DNA from: Streptomyces pacificus | GTDB lineage: Bacteria > Actinomycetota > Actinomycetes > Streptomycetales > Streptomycetaceae | Length of the DNA: 64,000 nt | Direction: 5' to 3' | Assembly: GCF_011766325.1 (NCBI RefSeq) | Contig: NZ_BLLG01000004.1 | Span: forward strand, 248,001-312,000 | Part shown: piece by piece, positions 46,405 to 56,764 of the stretch | Numbering within the stretch: the first letter of the stretch is position 1 | Layout: each line of letters starts with the position of its first letter | Notes under the pieces: generated by a model | Database searches by the model: none | The model's input: the letters and a program-made list of their open reading frames with translations, nothing else | Told to the model about the DNA's origin: nothing | Translations under genes and position numbers: made by a program

Positions 46405-46873
46405 AAGGCTGACGCCTTTTCAGTCATTCCCCAGGGCCCCGGCAGAGCCGTTCGCCGCACCCGGCACGACCGGGGGCAGCCGTACGGTTCGACGGCTACC
46501 GGCGGACAGCAGGGCCCCGCGCGGCGGCCGCACGGCCGGAACGCGCCATGCCGGGGCGTCGGCCGGGCGGGCGGCGCGTAGCATCTGCCCTCCGAGATCC
46601 CGTAGCGGATGTCTTCAGTCCGCTTCCCGCCGGCGCCGCCCAACTCGGCCCACCGCGGCCTCGGGACGGCAACCGCGGGGCGCCGGGCGAAACGTCCTCT
46701 TAACGAACACGACCTCTCACACAACGAACCCGATCCGGCCAATCTCTTGACGCGGCCCTGACAGGAACAGTTCACTCCTGCGACGCTTCCACCGAGCCAC
46801 GCACGACATGCTCCTCAGATCTGCCGGGCGGCCCACCCAGCCGCCCGTGACCCCCCTCGCAGAAGGAGTCCGC
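46405..46873. other. Upstream region of the M4 protease gene, no gene seen
   Basis: Overlapping low-quality frames only. A TTGACG box occurs at about 46747-46752, roughly 100 bp before the protease start, with no clear -10 partner. AACGAACACG and AACGAACCCG (about 46700-46730) form a short direct repeat. Confidence 0.4.
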
Positions 46874-48895
46874 GTGAGACCCATGCCCAGCCGTCGCGCG
46901 TCCGCGACCGGCGCTCTGCTGGCAGTCGCAGCCCTCCTGGCCGCCGGAGTCCAGTCCGGCTCCGCCGCCGCGGCCCCCGCGCCGACCGCCCCGAAGCAGC
47001 AGACCGCCTCCGGAGCCGACCCCGGCGCGCTACCCGTGGCGCTCTCCCCCGCCCAACGGGCCGAGCTGCTCCGCGAGGCCAACGCCACCAAGGCCGCGAC
47101 CGCGGCCCGACTCGGCCTCGGCGCCCAGGAGAAGCTGGTCGTACGCGATGTCGTCCAGGACAGGGACGGCACCACGCACACCCGCTACGAGCGCACCTAC
47201 GCCGGCCTGCCCGTGCTCGGCGGCGACCTGGTCGTCGCCGCGACGAAGGCCGGAAGCACCAAGGCCGTCAGCAAGGCGTCGGCCTCTGCGCTGCGGAACA
47301 TCGACACCGGCGCCGACCTCGCCCCGGCCGCCGCCGAGCAGCAGGCCGTGGCCGCCGCACGCGCGGAGGGCTCGAAGGACACCGACGCCGAGCGCGCGCC
47401 GCGCAAGGTGGTCTGGATGGCGCAGGGCGAGCCGAAACTGGCGTACGAGACCGTCGTGGGCGGTCTGCAGCACGACGGCACACCCAACGAGCTGCACGTC
47501 GTCACCGACGCCACGACCGGCGCCAAGCTGTACGAGTGGCAGGCGGTCCAGCAGGGCACGGGCAACACGATGTACAGCGGCCAGGTGACTCTGGGCACCG
47601 CGCCGTCGTACACCCTGACCGACACCGCCCGCGGCAGCCACAAGACCAACAACCTCAACCGCGGCACGTCCGGCTCCGGCACCCTGTTCTCCGGGACCGA
47701 CGACGTCTGGGGCGACGGAACCCCGCAGAACGCCGAGACCGCCGGCGCCGACGCGCACTACGGCGCCGCGCTGACCTGGGACTACTTCAAGGACGTGCAC
47801 GGCCGTTCCGGCATCAGGGGCGACGGCGTCGGCGCGTACTCCCGGGTCCACTACGGCAACAACTACGTCAACGCCTTCTGGTCGGACAGCTGCTTCTGCA
47901 TGACCTACGGCGACGGCTCGGGCAATGCCAAGCCGCTGACGTCGATCGACGTCGCCGCGCACGAGATGACGCACGGCATCACCTCCAACACCGCCCGGCT
48001 GATCTACAGCGGCGAGTCCGGCGGACTCAACGAGGCGACGTCCGACATCTTCGCGGCCGCCGTCGAGTTCCACGCGGCCAACGACCAGGACAAGGGCGAC
48101 TACCTCGTCGGCGAGAAGATCGACATCAACGGCAACGGCACCCCGCTGCGCTACATGGACAAGCCGAGCAAGGACGGCAGGTCCAAGGACTCCTGGTACT
48201 CGGGCATCGGCAACATCGACGTGCACTACTCCTCCGGCCCGGCGAACCACTGGTACTACCTGCTCTCCGAGGGCAGCGGGGCGAAGACCATCAACGGCGT
48301 GAACTACGACTCGCCGACCTCGGACGGCCTGCCGGTCACCGGCATCGGGCGCGACAAGGCCTCGCTGATCTGGTTCAAGGCGCTCACCACGAAGTTCAGT
48401 TCGACGACCAACTACGCGGGCGCCCGCACCGGCACCCTCGCGGTCGCCACGGAGCTGTACGGGGCGAGCAGCGCCGAGGTCAAGGCCGTGACCGACGCCT
48501 GGGCGGCCATCAACGTCGGCTCCCGGCCCGGCGGCGAGCCCGGACCCGGCAAGGTCTTCGAGAACACCGGCGACATCAGCATCCCGGACCTCGGCACGGT
48601 CAGCTCCCCGATCGCGGTCACCGGCATCGCCGGCAACGCCCCGTCGAACCTCGCGGTCGACGTCGACATCCGGCACACCTGGCGGGGTGACCTGGTCATC
48701 GACCTGCTGGCCCCGGACGGCACGGCCTACCGCCTGAAGAACTCCAGCGGCAGCGACTCGGCCGACGACGTGATCGAGAGGTACACCGTGGACGCCTCGA
48801 GCGAGGTGGCCAACGGCACCTGGAACCTGCGGGTCCAGGACATCGCCCGCTACGACACCGGTTACATCAGCAACGTCAAGCTGACGTTCCCGTAG
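46874..48895 (+). CDS. Secreted M4 (thermolysin) family metalloprotease with P domain
   Basis: 673 residues from a GTG at 46874 (AAGGAG 5 nt upstream). Signal peptide (LLAVAALLAAGVQSGSAAA), then an FTP/PepSY propeptide (HTRYERTYAGLPVLGGDLVV). The catalytic domain has HEMTH at about 361-365, the third zinc ligand in GGLNEATSDIF (about 383) and the His in YSSGPANHWYYLLS. The C-terminal 115 residues form a proprotein-convertase P domain (DISIPDLGTVSSPIAV; WRGDLVIDLLAPDGTAYRL), which is common in streptomycete extracellular proteases. It is exported by Sec and self-activated by propeptide removal. Stand-alone gene with its own terminator. Confidence 0.95.
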   Translation: MRPMPSRRASATGALLAVAALLAAGVQSGSAAAAPAPTAPKQQTASGADPGALPVALSPAQRAELLREANATKAATAARLGLGAQEKLVVRDVVQDRDGTTHTRYERTYAGLPVLGGDLVVAATKAGSTKAVSKASASALRNIDTGADLAPAAAEQQAVAAARAEGSKDTDAERAPRKVVWMAQGEPKLAYETVVGGLQHDGTPNELHVVTDATTGAKLYEWQAVQQGTGNTMYSGQVTLGTAPSYTLTDTARGSHKTNNLNRGTSGSGTLFSGTDDVWGDGTPQNAETAGADAHYGAALTWDYFKDVHGRSGIRGDGVGAYSRVHYGNNYVNAFWSDSCFCMTYGDGSGNAKPLTSIDVAAHEMTHGITSNTARLIYSGESGGLNEATSDIFAAAVEFHAANDQDKGDYLVGEKIDINGNGTPLRYMDKPSKDGRSKDSWYSGIGNIDVHYSSGPANHWYYLLSEGSGAKTINGVNYDSPTSDGLPVTGIGRDKASLIWFKALTTKFSSTTNYAGARTGTLAVATELYGASSAEVKAVTDAWAAINVGSRPGGEPGPGKVFENTGDISIPDLGTVSSPIAVTGIAGNAPSNLAVDVDIRHTWRGDLVIDLLAPDGTAYRLKNSSGSDSADDVIERYTVDASSEVANGTWNLRVQDIARYDTGYISNVKLTFP

Positions 48896-48934
48896 GCGCA
48901 CCGGGCGGTTCACCCGCCCTCGGCACCGCCCCGG

Positions 48935-48966
48935 CCGCCCGGGGGAGCATCCGCTCCCCCGGGCGG
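48935..48966. terminator. Strong hairpin after the protease gene
   Basis: Perfect 14-bp stem, CCGCCCGGGGGAGC (48935-48948) with GCTCCCCCGGGCGG (48953-48966), loop ATCC. There is no T-run, as in many streptomycete terminators. It could work on both strands, since glgP ends on the minus strand 160 bp away. Confidence 0.8.
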
Positions 48967-48988
48967 TCCCGCGTGGGCCGCGGTCCAC

Positions 48989-49105
48989 CGGGCCCCGTCA
49001 CAAGGCCGCCTCCGGTCAGCGGACCGGCCGCGCCACAGGGTCCCTTCCGGTCAGCGGACCGGCCCCGTCACAGGGTCCCTTCCGGTCAGCGGACCGGCCC
49101 CGTCC
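48989..49105. repeat. 35-bp tandem repeat, about 3.3 copies
   Basis: CCGGTCAGCGGACCGG starts at 49012, 49047 and 49082, a period of exactly 35 bp. Each unit is partly self-complementary (CCGG..CCGG; GTCACAGGGTCCC). It lies just downstream of the glgP stop codon, between convergent genes. Confidence 0.85.
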
Positions 49106-49129
49106 ACCGGACCGGTGTGACGGCCGGGC

Positions 49130-51856
49130 TCAGCGCATCAGCACCCCCGAGCCGTCGTCCGTCGCCCCGGTCGGCCACGCCACCAGACCCAGGTCCGCCC
49201 AGTGCGGCAGCAGCGGGTGCGCGGGCAGCACCCGGACCGTGTAGCCGAACGGGCCGGTGCGATCCAGGGCCAGCGGACCCTCGTAGACCAGCCTGCCGCC
49301 GGTGTCGGGTCCGCCGGCGGCAGGCTTCAGCGGGAAGGTCCCGGGATCGGTGATCGAGTCGTCCGCGTCGACCCGGCCCGCGACGGCCTGCACCTCCACG
49401 TCCTCGGGCCGGAGCAGGCCGAGCGTGACGCAGACCCGCAGGACCAGCGTCGACCCCAGCTGCACCGCGCCCATGTCCGCGCCCATGTCCGCGCCCGCAC
49501 CCGTGCCCGCGCCACCACCCACACCGGCGTCCCGGACCACCCCCGCACCGATGTGCGGGACCGCGCCCGGCTCCGCATCCGGGCCCGTGCCCGCACGCAC
49601 GTCCGCACCCCGGACCGCGCCCGGCTCCGCACCCACCTCGATGTGGTCGACCGAGACGCCCCGCCAGGCCGCGCGCACCCGGGCCTTCCACACGGCCAGG
49701 TCGCCGGCCGCGCCGGTGTCCAGCGCGAGCACCCGGTGGGCCCGGGCGGCCGGGGCGTACAGCCGGTTCACGTACTCGCGGACCATCCGGTCGGCCGGCA
49801 CCTTCGGCGCGAGACCGGTCAGGGTGCGCCGCACCATCTCGGTCCAGCGGGCGGGAACCCCGTCCGCGCCCCGTTCGTAGAACAGCGGCGCGATGCGCTC
49901 CCCGACCAGCCCGTACAGCGCGGCGGCCTCCAGGTCGTCGCGACGGTCCTGTTCGCCGGCGTCGGTGCCGTCGGCCGTGGGCACGGCCCAGCCGAAGTCC
50001 GGCTCGTACCACTCGTCCCACCAGCCGTCGAGGACGGACAGGTTGAGGCCGCCGTTGAGCGCGGCCTTCATCCCGCTGGTGCCGCACGCCTCGAGTGGAC
50101 GGAGCGGGTTGTTCAGCCACACGTCGCAGCCCGGCAGCAGCTTCCGCGCCATCGCCATGCCGTAGTCGGGCAGGAAGACGATCCGGTGCCGTACCCGCTC
50201 CTGGTCCGCGAACCGCACCAGTTCCTGGATCAGCCGCTTCCCGCCGTCGTCGGCGGGATGCGCCTTGCCCGCGACGACGATCTGCACCGGGCGCCGCGGA
50301 TGGAGCAGCAGCTCCGCCAGCCGTTCCCGGTCGCGCAGCATCAGGGTGAGCCGCTTGTACGCGGGGACCCGGCGGGCGAAACCGACGGTGAGCACGTCCG
50401 GGTCCAGCACCCCTTCGATCCAGCCCAGTTCCGTCGCCCCGGCGCCGCGCTGCCGCCAGGAGGCGTACAGCCGTTCGCGGACCTCCCGCACCAGCCGTTC
50501 CCGCAGGACCCGGCGCAGTTCCCAGAGCTCGGCGGCCGGTGTGGCCGCGATGTCGTCCCCGAGGGCGAGCACCTCGGGGGCCACCCAGGTCGGGGCGTGC
50601 ACCCCGTTGGTGACCGAGGTGATGGGCACCTCGTGGGGGTCGAAGCCCGGCCACAGTCCGCGGAACATCTCACGGCTCACCGCGCCGTGCAGCGTGGAGA
50701 CCCCGTTGGCGCGCTGGGCGAGGCGCAGCCCCATGACGGCCATGTTGAACACCCCGGGCTCGCCGCCGGGGTAGCTCTCCGTGCCGAGTCTCAGCACCCG
50801 TTCGGTGTCGATGCCGGGCAGTTCGCCGTCCGCACCGAAGTGACGGGCCACCAGCTCGCGGTCGAAGCGGTCGATACCGGCCGGTACGGGGGTGTGGGTG
50901 GTGAACACCGTTCCGGCCCGGACCGCCTCCAGGGCGGCGTCGAAGTCGAGGCCGTACGGCAGTAGCTCACGGATGCGCTCCAGCCCCTGGAAGCCGGCGT
51001 GGCCCTCGTTGGTGTGGAAGACCTCGGGCTCCGGATGCCCGGTGAGCCGGCAGTACGCGCGGACCGCGCGGACCCCCCCGATGCCGAGCAGGGCCTCCTG
51101 GAGCAGCCGGTGCTCGCTGCCGCCGCCGTACAGCCGGTCGGTGACGTCGCGCTCCCGGGGGGCGTTCTCCTCCACGTCCGAGTCCAGCAGCAGCAGCGGC
51201 ACCCGGCCGACCCGCGCCTGCCAGATCCGGGCCCGCAGCGTACGGCCGCCCGGCAGGCCCAGCGACACCCGGGCGGGGTTGCCGTCGGGTTCCCGGAGCA
51301 GGGTGAGCGGGAGCTCGTCGGGGTCGAGGACGGGGTAGTGCTCCTGCTGCCAGCCGTCGCGGGACAGCGACTGCCGGAAGTAGCCGTGCCGGTACAGCAG
51401 CCCGACGCCGATCAGCGGGACCCCCAGGTCGCTGGCGGCCTTCAGATGGTCGCCTGCGAGTATGCCCAGGCCGCCCGAGTACTGCGGCAGCGCGGCGGTG
51501 ACGCCGAACTCGGGCGAGAAGTAGGCGACGGCGGCGGGCAGCGGCACCCCGTCTGCGGACTGCTCCTGGTACCAGCGCCGCCCGCACAGATAGGCGTCCA
51601 GTTCGCGGGCTGACTCCGAGACACGGAAGAGGAATTCCGGGTCGGTGGCGAGTGCGGCGAGCCGGCCGGCGGTCACCGATCCGAGCAGCCGCACCGGGTC
51701 GCCGCCGGCCGCCCGCCAGCCGTCGGGGTCCGCGCGGCGGAACAGCTCCCGCGTCGGCTCATGCCATGACCAGCGAAGGTTGCGGGCCAGCTCACTGAGC
51801 GGGGCGAGGGGCTCGGGGAGGACGGGGCGGACGGTGAATCGACGAATGGCCTTCAC
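49130..51856 (-). CDS. glgP: Alpha-glucan (glycogen) phosphorylase
   Basis: 908 residues from a GTG at 51856-51854 (VKAIRRFTVRPVLPEPL), with AAGGTGGG upstream. Bacterial-type phosphorylase of GT35: VAYFSPEFGVTAALPQYSGG, EVFHTNEGHAGFQGLERI, VPITSVTNGVHAPTW, and the PLP Lys in ACGTSGMKAALNGG at about residue 595. It releases glucose-1-phosphate from glycogen ends. Residues about 745-800 (before the C-terminal beta domain) are a Gly/Ala/Asp low-complexity insert encoded by short DNA repeats (49455-49640), not usual in the family. Divergent from glgE. With GlgX it provides glycogen breakdown. Confidence 0.94.
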   Translation of the reverse strand: MKAIRRFTVRPVLPEPLAPLSELARNLRWSWHEPTRELFRRADPDGWRAAGGDPVRLLGSVTAGRLAALATDPEFLFRVSESARELDAYLCGRRWYQEQSADGVPLPAAVAYFSPEFGVTAALPQYSGGLGILAGDHLKAASDLGVPLIGVGLLYRHGYFRQSLSRDGWQQEHYPVLDPDELPLTLLREPDGNPARVSLGLPGGRTLRARIWQARVGRVPLLLLDSDVEENAPRERDVTDRLYGGGSEHRLLQEALLGIGGVRAVRAYCRLTGHPEPEVFHTNEGHAGFQGLERIRELLPYGLDFDAALEAVRAGTVFTTHTPVPAGIDRFDRELVARHFGADGELPGIDTERVLRLGTESYPGGEPGVFNMAVMGLRLAQRANGVSTLHGAVSREMFRGLWPGFDPHEVPITSVTNGVHAPTWVAPEVLALGDDIAATPAAELWELRRVLRERLVREVRERLYASWRQRGAGATELGWIEGVLDPDVLTVGFARRVPAYKRLTLMLRDRERLAELLLHPRRPVQIVVAGKAHPADDGGKRLIQELVRFADQERVRHRIVFLPDYGMAMARKLLPGCDVWLNNPLRPLEACGTSGMKAALNGGLNLSVLDGWWDEWYEPDFGWAVPTADGTDAGEQDRRDDLEAAALYGLVGERIAPLFYERGADGVPARWTEMVRRTLTGLAPKVPADRMVREYVNRLYAPAARAHRVLALDTGAAGDLAVWKARVRAAWRGVSVDHIEVGAEPGAVRGADVRAGTGPDAEPGAVPHIGAGVVRDAGVGGGAGTGAGADMGADMGAVQLGSTLVLRVCVTLGLLRPEDVEVQAVAGRVDADDSITDPGTFPLKPAAGGPDTGGRLVYEGPLALDRTGPFGYTVRVLPAHPLLPHWADLGLVAWPTGATDDGSGVLMR

Positions 51857-52177
51857 GGGTCCCACCTTCGGGGGCTGAGGTTCCTCCGGGGGCGCACCAC
51901 GCTGTGCGCCCGTCCGACTCCTCGACCGTAGTGGCGCGCCGCTCGGCTCAACCACGGCGCGAGGAGGGCGCATCGAGCCGTGCCACCATCGGCCGATCCC
52001 GGCCGTGCCGTGTCCCTTTCCCGGGGGTGGGGTTCGTGCGGCCCGGGGCGGGCGGGGCGCGTCCGCGGTACCGCGTGCGGTACCGGGCGCCGGGCCGGGA
52101 CGCCGGCGGCCGAGCCGCCGCCGCACGGTGCCCCGTCACGGTCGGCGCACGGGGCGCACCGGCCCGCCCGGCGGGAC

Positions 52178-52225
52178 CGGCGGTCACGGCGGTCACGGCG
52201 GTCACGGCGGTCACGGCGGTCACAG
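52178..52225. repeat. 9-bp tandem repeat (GGCGGTCAC)n
   Basis: Five consecutive near-perfect copies of GGCGGTCAC in the glgP-glgE intergenic region. Confidence 0.85.
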
Positions 52226-52426
52226 TGCTGCGACGGCGCACGGTACGCGAGGGGCCGGCGCAGCCCGCGATCGTTTCCGCGCACCGCGCGATGTTTCCGG
52301 CGCACCGCGGGGCCCTTCCGGCAGAACACGCGATCATTCCGGCGGACCGGGGCGATTGGCCGGAAAGGACCCTGGCGATCGGATGTGCCTGACCGATCAG
52401 GAATTACTGAACTCAACCCGGCAATA

Positions 52427-52467
52427 AGAGGACCGAAGTTGACTTCACATGTTCAGGACGGTCCTCT
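52427..52467 (+). promoter_or_regulatory. Inverted repeat upstream of glgE
   Basis: AGAGGACCG (52427-52435) and CGGTCCTCT (52459-52467) are perfect 9-bp arms around 23 nt that contain TTGACT. It could be an operator or an early-transcript hairpin about 195 bp before glgE. The spacing does not match a terminator. Confidence 0.45.
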
Positions 52468-52661
52468 CCCGCGCAGCGGGATCGGTTCCGGAAGCGCCCG
52501 AAACCGGCCTCCGGACGGCGTCGGCCTTGTGTCGCCCGCCTACGCCCTAGTAGGTAACGCACCACCGGATTGTCGACCCGAAGCGCGTGGGAAGGCTCCC
52601 CCGGTACGCCCGGAGTGCACTCGCGACCCTTCCATTCGAGTGAACGCGGACAGGAGCGGCC

Positions 52662-54767
52662 ATGCCCGCAGCCCGCCAGCCGTCAACGGAGCAGCTACAA
52701 AGAACACCCGCCCCCCGTGAAGTGGGAGCGTCCGTTCGACCCGCCGAGCCCGCACAGCCCCCAGGTGATGCCGTGAAAACCCTGATTGGCCGCATTCCCG
52801 TGCTGGACGTACGCCCCCTCGTCGACTGCGGCCGAAGGCCCGCTAAATCGGTGGTCGGTGAAACGTTCCGGATCAGCGCCACCGTGTTCCGCGAAGGACA
52901 CGACGCGGTGGCCGCCAACGTCGTCCTGCGGGACCCCCGGGGCCGCCAGGGCCCCTGGACCCCGATGCGGGAACTCGCGCCCGGCACCGACCGCTGGGGG
53001 GCGGAGGTCGCCGCGGACGCCGAGGGCCGGTGGACCTACAGCGTCGAGGCGTGGAGCGATCCGCTCGCCACCTGGCGGCACCACGCCGGCATCAAGATCC
53101 CCGCCGGGATCGACACCGCCCTGGTCCTCGAGGAGGGGGCGGCGCTCTACGAGCGGGCCGCCGCGGGCGTCCCCAAGCGGGCGGGCCGGGAGGCCGTGCT
53201 CGCCGCGGCCGACGCCCTGCGCGACAAGGGCAGGCCGGAGGGCGAGCGGCTGGCGGCGGCTCTCGCCCCCGACGCGCTGGCCGCGCTGGAGCGCCATCCG
53301 CTGCGGGAACTGGTCACCTGCTCGCCCCCGTTGCCGCTGCAGGTGGAGCGGACCCGCGCGCTGTACGGCTCCTGGTACGAGTTCTTCCCGCGCTCCGAGG
53401 GCGCCAGGACCGAGCGGGGAAGGCTCGTCTCCGGCACCTTCCGCACGGCGGCGCAGCGGCTGCCCGCCATCGCCGCGATGGGCTTCGACGTGGTGTACCT
53501 CCCGCCGGTCCACCCCATCGGCAGCACCTTCCGGAAGGGCCCGAACAACGCGCTCGGCGCCGGTTGCGACGACGTCGGAGTGCCCTGGGCGATCGGCTCG
53601 GCGGAGGGCGGCCACGACGCGGTCCACCCGGACCTCGGCTCCCTCGAGGACTTCGACGCGTTCGTGGGCCGTGCCCGGGACCTGCGGATGGAGGTCGCCC
53701 TCGACTTCGCCCTGCAGTGCTCCCCCGACCACCCGTGGGTGACCGGGCACCCCGAGTGGTTCCACCACCGGGCGGACGGCAGTATCGCCTACGCGGAGAA
53801 CCCGCCGAAGAAGTACCAGGACATCTACCCGATCGCGTTCGACCGCGACATGCAGGGGATCGTCGCCGAGACCCTGCGGGTGCTGCGCCACTGGATGGCG
53901 CACGGGGTGCGGATCTTCCGCGTCGACAACCCCCACACCAAGCCGGTCGCCTTCTGGGAGAAGGTCATCGGCGCGGTCAACCGCACCGACCCGGACGTCG
54001 TCTTCCTCGCGGAGGCGTTCACCCGCCCGGCGATGATGCACACCCTCGCCGCGGTCGGCTTCCAGCAGTCGTACACGTACTTCACCTGGCGCACCACCAA
54101 GCAGGAGCTGACCGAGTACCTGACGGAGCTGTCGGGCGAGGCGGCCGCCTGGATGCGGCCCAACTTCTTCGTGAACACCCCGGACATCCTGCACGCCTAC
54201 CTCCAGGAGGGCGGCCGGCCGGCGTTCGAGGTCCGCGCCGTGCTCGCCGCGACCCTCTCCCCGTCCTGGGGGATGTACGCGGGGTACGAGCTGTGCGAGA
54301 ACACCCCGCTGCGGCCCGGCAGCGAGGAGTACCTCGACTCGGAGAAGTACCAACTGCGGCCGCGTGACTGGGAGTCGGCGGAGCGCGAGGGGCGGGGCAT
54401 CGTCCCGCTGATCACCGCGCTGAACCGGATCCGACGGCGCCATCCGGCGCTCCAGCAGCTCCGGAACCTGCGCTTCCACCACACCGACAACGACGCCGTG
54501 ATCGCCTACAGCAAGCGAACGGATTCGAACACCGTGGTGGTGGCCGTCAATCTCGACCCCCACCACACCCAGGAGGCGACGGTCTCGTTTGACATGCCGG
54601 AACTCGGCCTCGACTGGCACGAGACCGTACCGGTGCGCGACGAGCTCACCGGCGAGACCTACCACTGGGGCAGGACCAGCTATGTGCGCCTCGAGCCGGG
54701 CGTCACGCCTGCGCATATCGCCGTCCTGCGGCCGTCCCCGCCGATCGGAGGGTCACCCTCATCATGA
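52662..54767 (+). CDS. glgE: Alpha-1,4-glucan:maltose-1-phosphate maltosyltransferase GlgE
   Basis: 701 residues from the ATG at 52662, AGGAG upstream. Extends alpha-1,4-glucan using maltose-1-phosphate (GH13 subfamily 3). [20 protein letters not shown] opens the first domain. [11 protein letters not shown] and [16 protein letters not shown] follow. Nucleophile Asp is in [13 protein letters not shown] (about 420) and acid/base Glu in [11 protein letters not shown] (about 449), matching D394 and E423 of the S. coelicolor enzyme, as I recall them, with a 26-residue offset that equals the N-terminal length difference. First gene of glgE-treS-mak-glgB. ATGA overlap with treS. Confidence 0.95.
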   Translation: MPAARQPSTEQLQRTPAPREVGASVRPAEPAQPPGDAVKTLIGRIPVLDVRPLVDCGRRPAKSVVGETFRISATVFREGHDAVAANVVLRDPRGRQGPWTPMRELAPGTDRWGAEVAADAEGRWTYSVEAWSDPLATWRHHAGIKIPAGIDTALVLEEGAALYERAAAGVPKRAGREAVLAAADALRDKGRPEGERLAAALAPDALAALERHPLRELVTCSPPLPLQVERTRALYGSWYEFFPRSEGARTERGRLVSGTFRTAAQRLPAIAAMGFDVVYLPPVHPIGSTFRKGPNNALGAGCDDVGVPWAIGSAEGGHDAVHPDLGSLEDFDAFVGRARDLRMEVALDFALQCSPDHPWVTGHPEWFHHRADGSIAYAENPPKKYQDIYPIAFDRDMQGIVAETLRVLRHWMAHGVRIFRVDNPHTKPVAFWEKVIGAVNRTDPDVVFLAEAFTRPAMMHTLAAVGFQQSYTYFTWRTTKQELTEYLTELSGEAAAWMRPNFFVNTPDILHAYLQEGGRPAFEVRAVLAATLSPSWGMYAGYELCENTPLRPGSEEYLDSEKYQLRPRDWESAEREGRGIVPLITALNRIRRRHPALQQLRNLRFHHTDNDAVIAYSKRTDSNTVVVAVNLDPHHTQEATVSFDMPELGLDWHETVPVRDELTGETYHWGRTSYVRLEPGVTPAHIAVLRPSPPIGGSPSS

Positions 54768-56539
54768 CCGTCAACGAGCCCGTCCCCGACACCTTCGAGG
54801 ACACCCCCGCCCAGGACCGGGACCCCGACTGGTTCAAACGCGCCGTGTTCTACGAGGTGCTGGTCCGCACCTTCCAGGACAGCAACGGCGACGGCATCGG
54901 CGACCTCAGGGGCCTCACCGCCAAACTGGACTATCTGCAGTGGCTGGGTGTGGACTGCCTGTGGCTGCCGCCCTTCTTCAAGTCCCCTCTCCGCGACGGT
55001 GGTTACGACGTCTCCGACTACACGTCGGTGCTGCCGGAGTTCGGCGACCTCGCCGACTTCGTCGAGTTCGTGGACGCCGCGCACCAGCGCGGGATGCGGG
55101 TCATCATCGACTTCGTCATGAACCACACGAGCGACCAGCACCCGTGGTTCCAGGAGTCCCGGAGGAACCCGGGCGGCGCGTACGGCGACTACTACATCTG
55201 GGCAGACGACGACAAGCAGTTCCAGGACGCCCGGATCATCTTCGTCGACACGGAGAGCTCCAACTGGACCTTCGACCCGGTCCGCAAGCAGTACTACTGG
55301 CACCGCTTCTTCTCCCACCAGCCGGACCTCAACTACGAGAACCCGGCAGTGCAGGAAGAGATCATCTCCGCCCTGCGGTTCTGGCTGGACCTCGGCATCG
55401 ACGGCTTCCGGCTGGACGCCGTGCCGTACCTGTACCAGGAGGAGGGCACCAACTGCGAGAACCTCCCGGCCACCCACTCCTTCCTCAAGCGGGTCCGCAA
55501 GGAGATCGACGCCCACTACCCGGACACCGTGCTGCTGGCCGAGGCGAACCAGTGGCCGGAGGACGTGGTCGACTACTTCGGCGACTACCCGTCGGGCGGC
55601 GACGAGTGCCATATGGCCTTCCACTTCCCGGTGATGCCGCGCATCTTCATGGCCGTGCGGCGGGAGTCCCGCTACCCGGTGTCCGAGATCCTGGCCAAGA
55701 CGCCGCGGATCCCCAAGAACTGCCAGTGGGGCATCTTCCTGCGCAACCACGACGAGCTGACCCTGGAGATGGTCACCGACGAGGAGCGCGACTACATGTA
55801 CGCGGAGTACGCCAAGGACCCGCGGATGCGCGCCAACATCGGCATCAGGCGCCGACTGGCACCGCTGCTGGACAACGACCGCAACCAGATCGAGCTGTTC
55901 ACCGCCCTGCTGCTGTCCCTGCCCGGCTCGCCGATCCTCTACTACGGCGACGAGATCGGGATGGGCGACAACATCTGGCTGGGCGACCGGGACGCGGTGC
56001 GCACACCGATGCAGTGGACCCCGGACCGCAACGCGGGCTTCTCGTCCTGCGATCCCGGCCGACTGTATCTGCCGACCATCATGGACCCGGTCTACGGCTA
56101 CCAGGTCGCCAACGTCGAGGCCGCCATGGCGTCCCCCTCCTCGCTGCTGCACTGGACCCGCCGGATGATCGAGATCAGAAAGCAGAACCGCGCCTTCGGC
56201 CTGGGCACCTTCACCGAACTCCCGTCGTCCAACCCGGCCGTACTGGCCTACCTGCGCGAGGCGCCGGCGACCGGGGACGGCTCCGACGACCTGGTGCTGT
56301 GCGTGAACAACTTCTCGCGCTTCGCCCAGCCCACCGAGCTGGACCTGCGCCGGTACAACGGCCGCCATCCGGTGGAGCTGATCGGCGGGGTCCGCTTCCC
56401 CGCGATCGGGGAGTGGCCCTATCTGCTGACGCTGGCCGGACACGGTTTCTACTGGTTCCGGCTGCACAAGGAGCCGGTGGCCGCGGAGAGCCCCGCACAC
56501 CGGTCCGCGCGCGGGGCCCGGACGCCCGAGGGCGGCTGA
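54764..56539 (+). CDS. treS: Trehalose synthase (maltose alpha-D-glucosyltransferase) TreS
   Basis: 591 residues; ATG overlaps the glgE stop. Interconverts trehalose and maltose, the entry to the GlgE pathway. GH13 subfamily 16: [37 protein letters not shown], nucleophile Asp in [16 protein letters not shown] (about 216), acid/base Glu in [13 protein letters not shown] (about 258), third Asp in [12 protein letters not shown] (about 329). The family-specific [19 protein letters not shown] is present. The product usually works as a complex with the maltokinase coded next. Confidence 0.95.
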   Translation: MTVNEPVPDTFEDTPAQDRDPDWFKRAVFYEVLVRTFQDSNGDGIGDLRGLTAKLDYLQWLGVDCLWLPPFFKSPLRDGGYDVSDYTSVLPEFGDLADFVEFVDAAHQRGMRVIIDFVMNHTSDQHPWFQESRRNPGGAYGDYYIWADDDKQFQDARIIFVDTESSNWTFDPVRKQYYWHRFFSHQPDLNYENPAVQEEIISALRFWLDLGIDGFRLDAVPYLYQEEGTNCENLPATHSFLKRVRKEIDAHYPDTVLLAEANQWPEDVVDYFGDYPSGGDECHMAFHFPVMPRIFMAVRRESRYPVSEILAKTPRIPKNCQWGIFLRNHDELTLEMVTDEERDYMYAEYAKDPRMRANIGIRRRLAPLLDNDRNQIELFTALLLSLPGSPILYYGDEIGMGDNIWLGDRDAVRTPMQWTPDRNAGFSSCDPGRLYLPTIMDPVYGYQVANVEAAMASPSSLLHWTRRMIEIRKQNRAFGLGTFTELPSSNPAVLAYLREAPATGDGSDDLVLCVNNFSRFAQPTELDLRRYNGRHPVELIGGVRFPAIGEWPYLLTLAGHGFYWFRLHKEPVAAESPAHRSARGARTPEGG

Positions 56540-56764
56540 TCGCGGCACTTGCCATGTCGGGTGCGGGGCGGTTGGACCGCCCCGCACGGGGCACGCTCCC
56601 TCCCATATCGCAACCCGGTCCGAGTCCGTACGGACCATCCTCCGCCGACACTCCCCCTGCCTGCGGCGGGGGGACCCCCACGCACAGCCCGGACAGCTAT
56701 TATTTGCCGCAATCCGGGACACTCTTCGCAAACTGTGGTGTGCCCGGGGAAAGGACGCGATGCC

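Larger units (their letters stand above)
51857..52661. other. Divergent promoter region between glgP and glgE
   Basis: About 800 bp. It includes a 9-bp repeat (52178-52225), an inverted repeat (52427-52467) and CCTAC-6 nt-GTAGG (52539-52554). Open frames here are repetitive and unconvincing. It should carry the glgP promoter and the promoter of the glgE operon. Confidence 0.5.
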
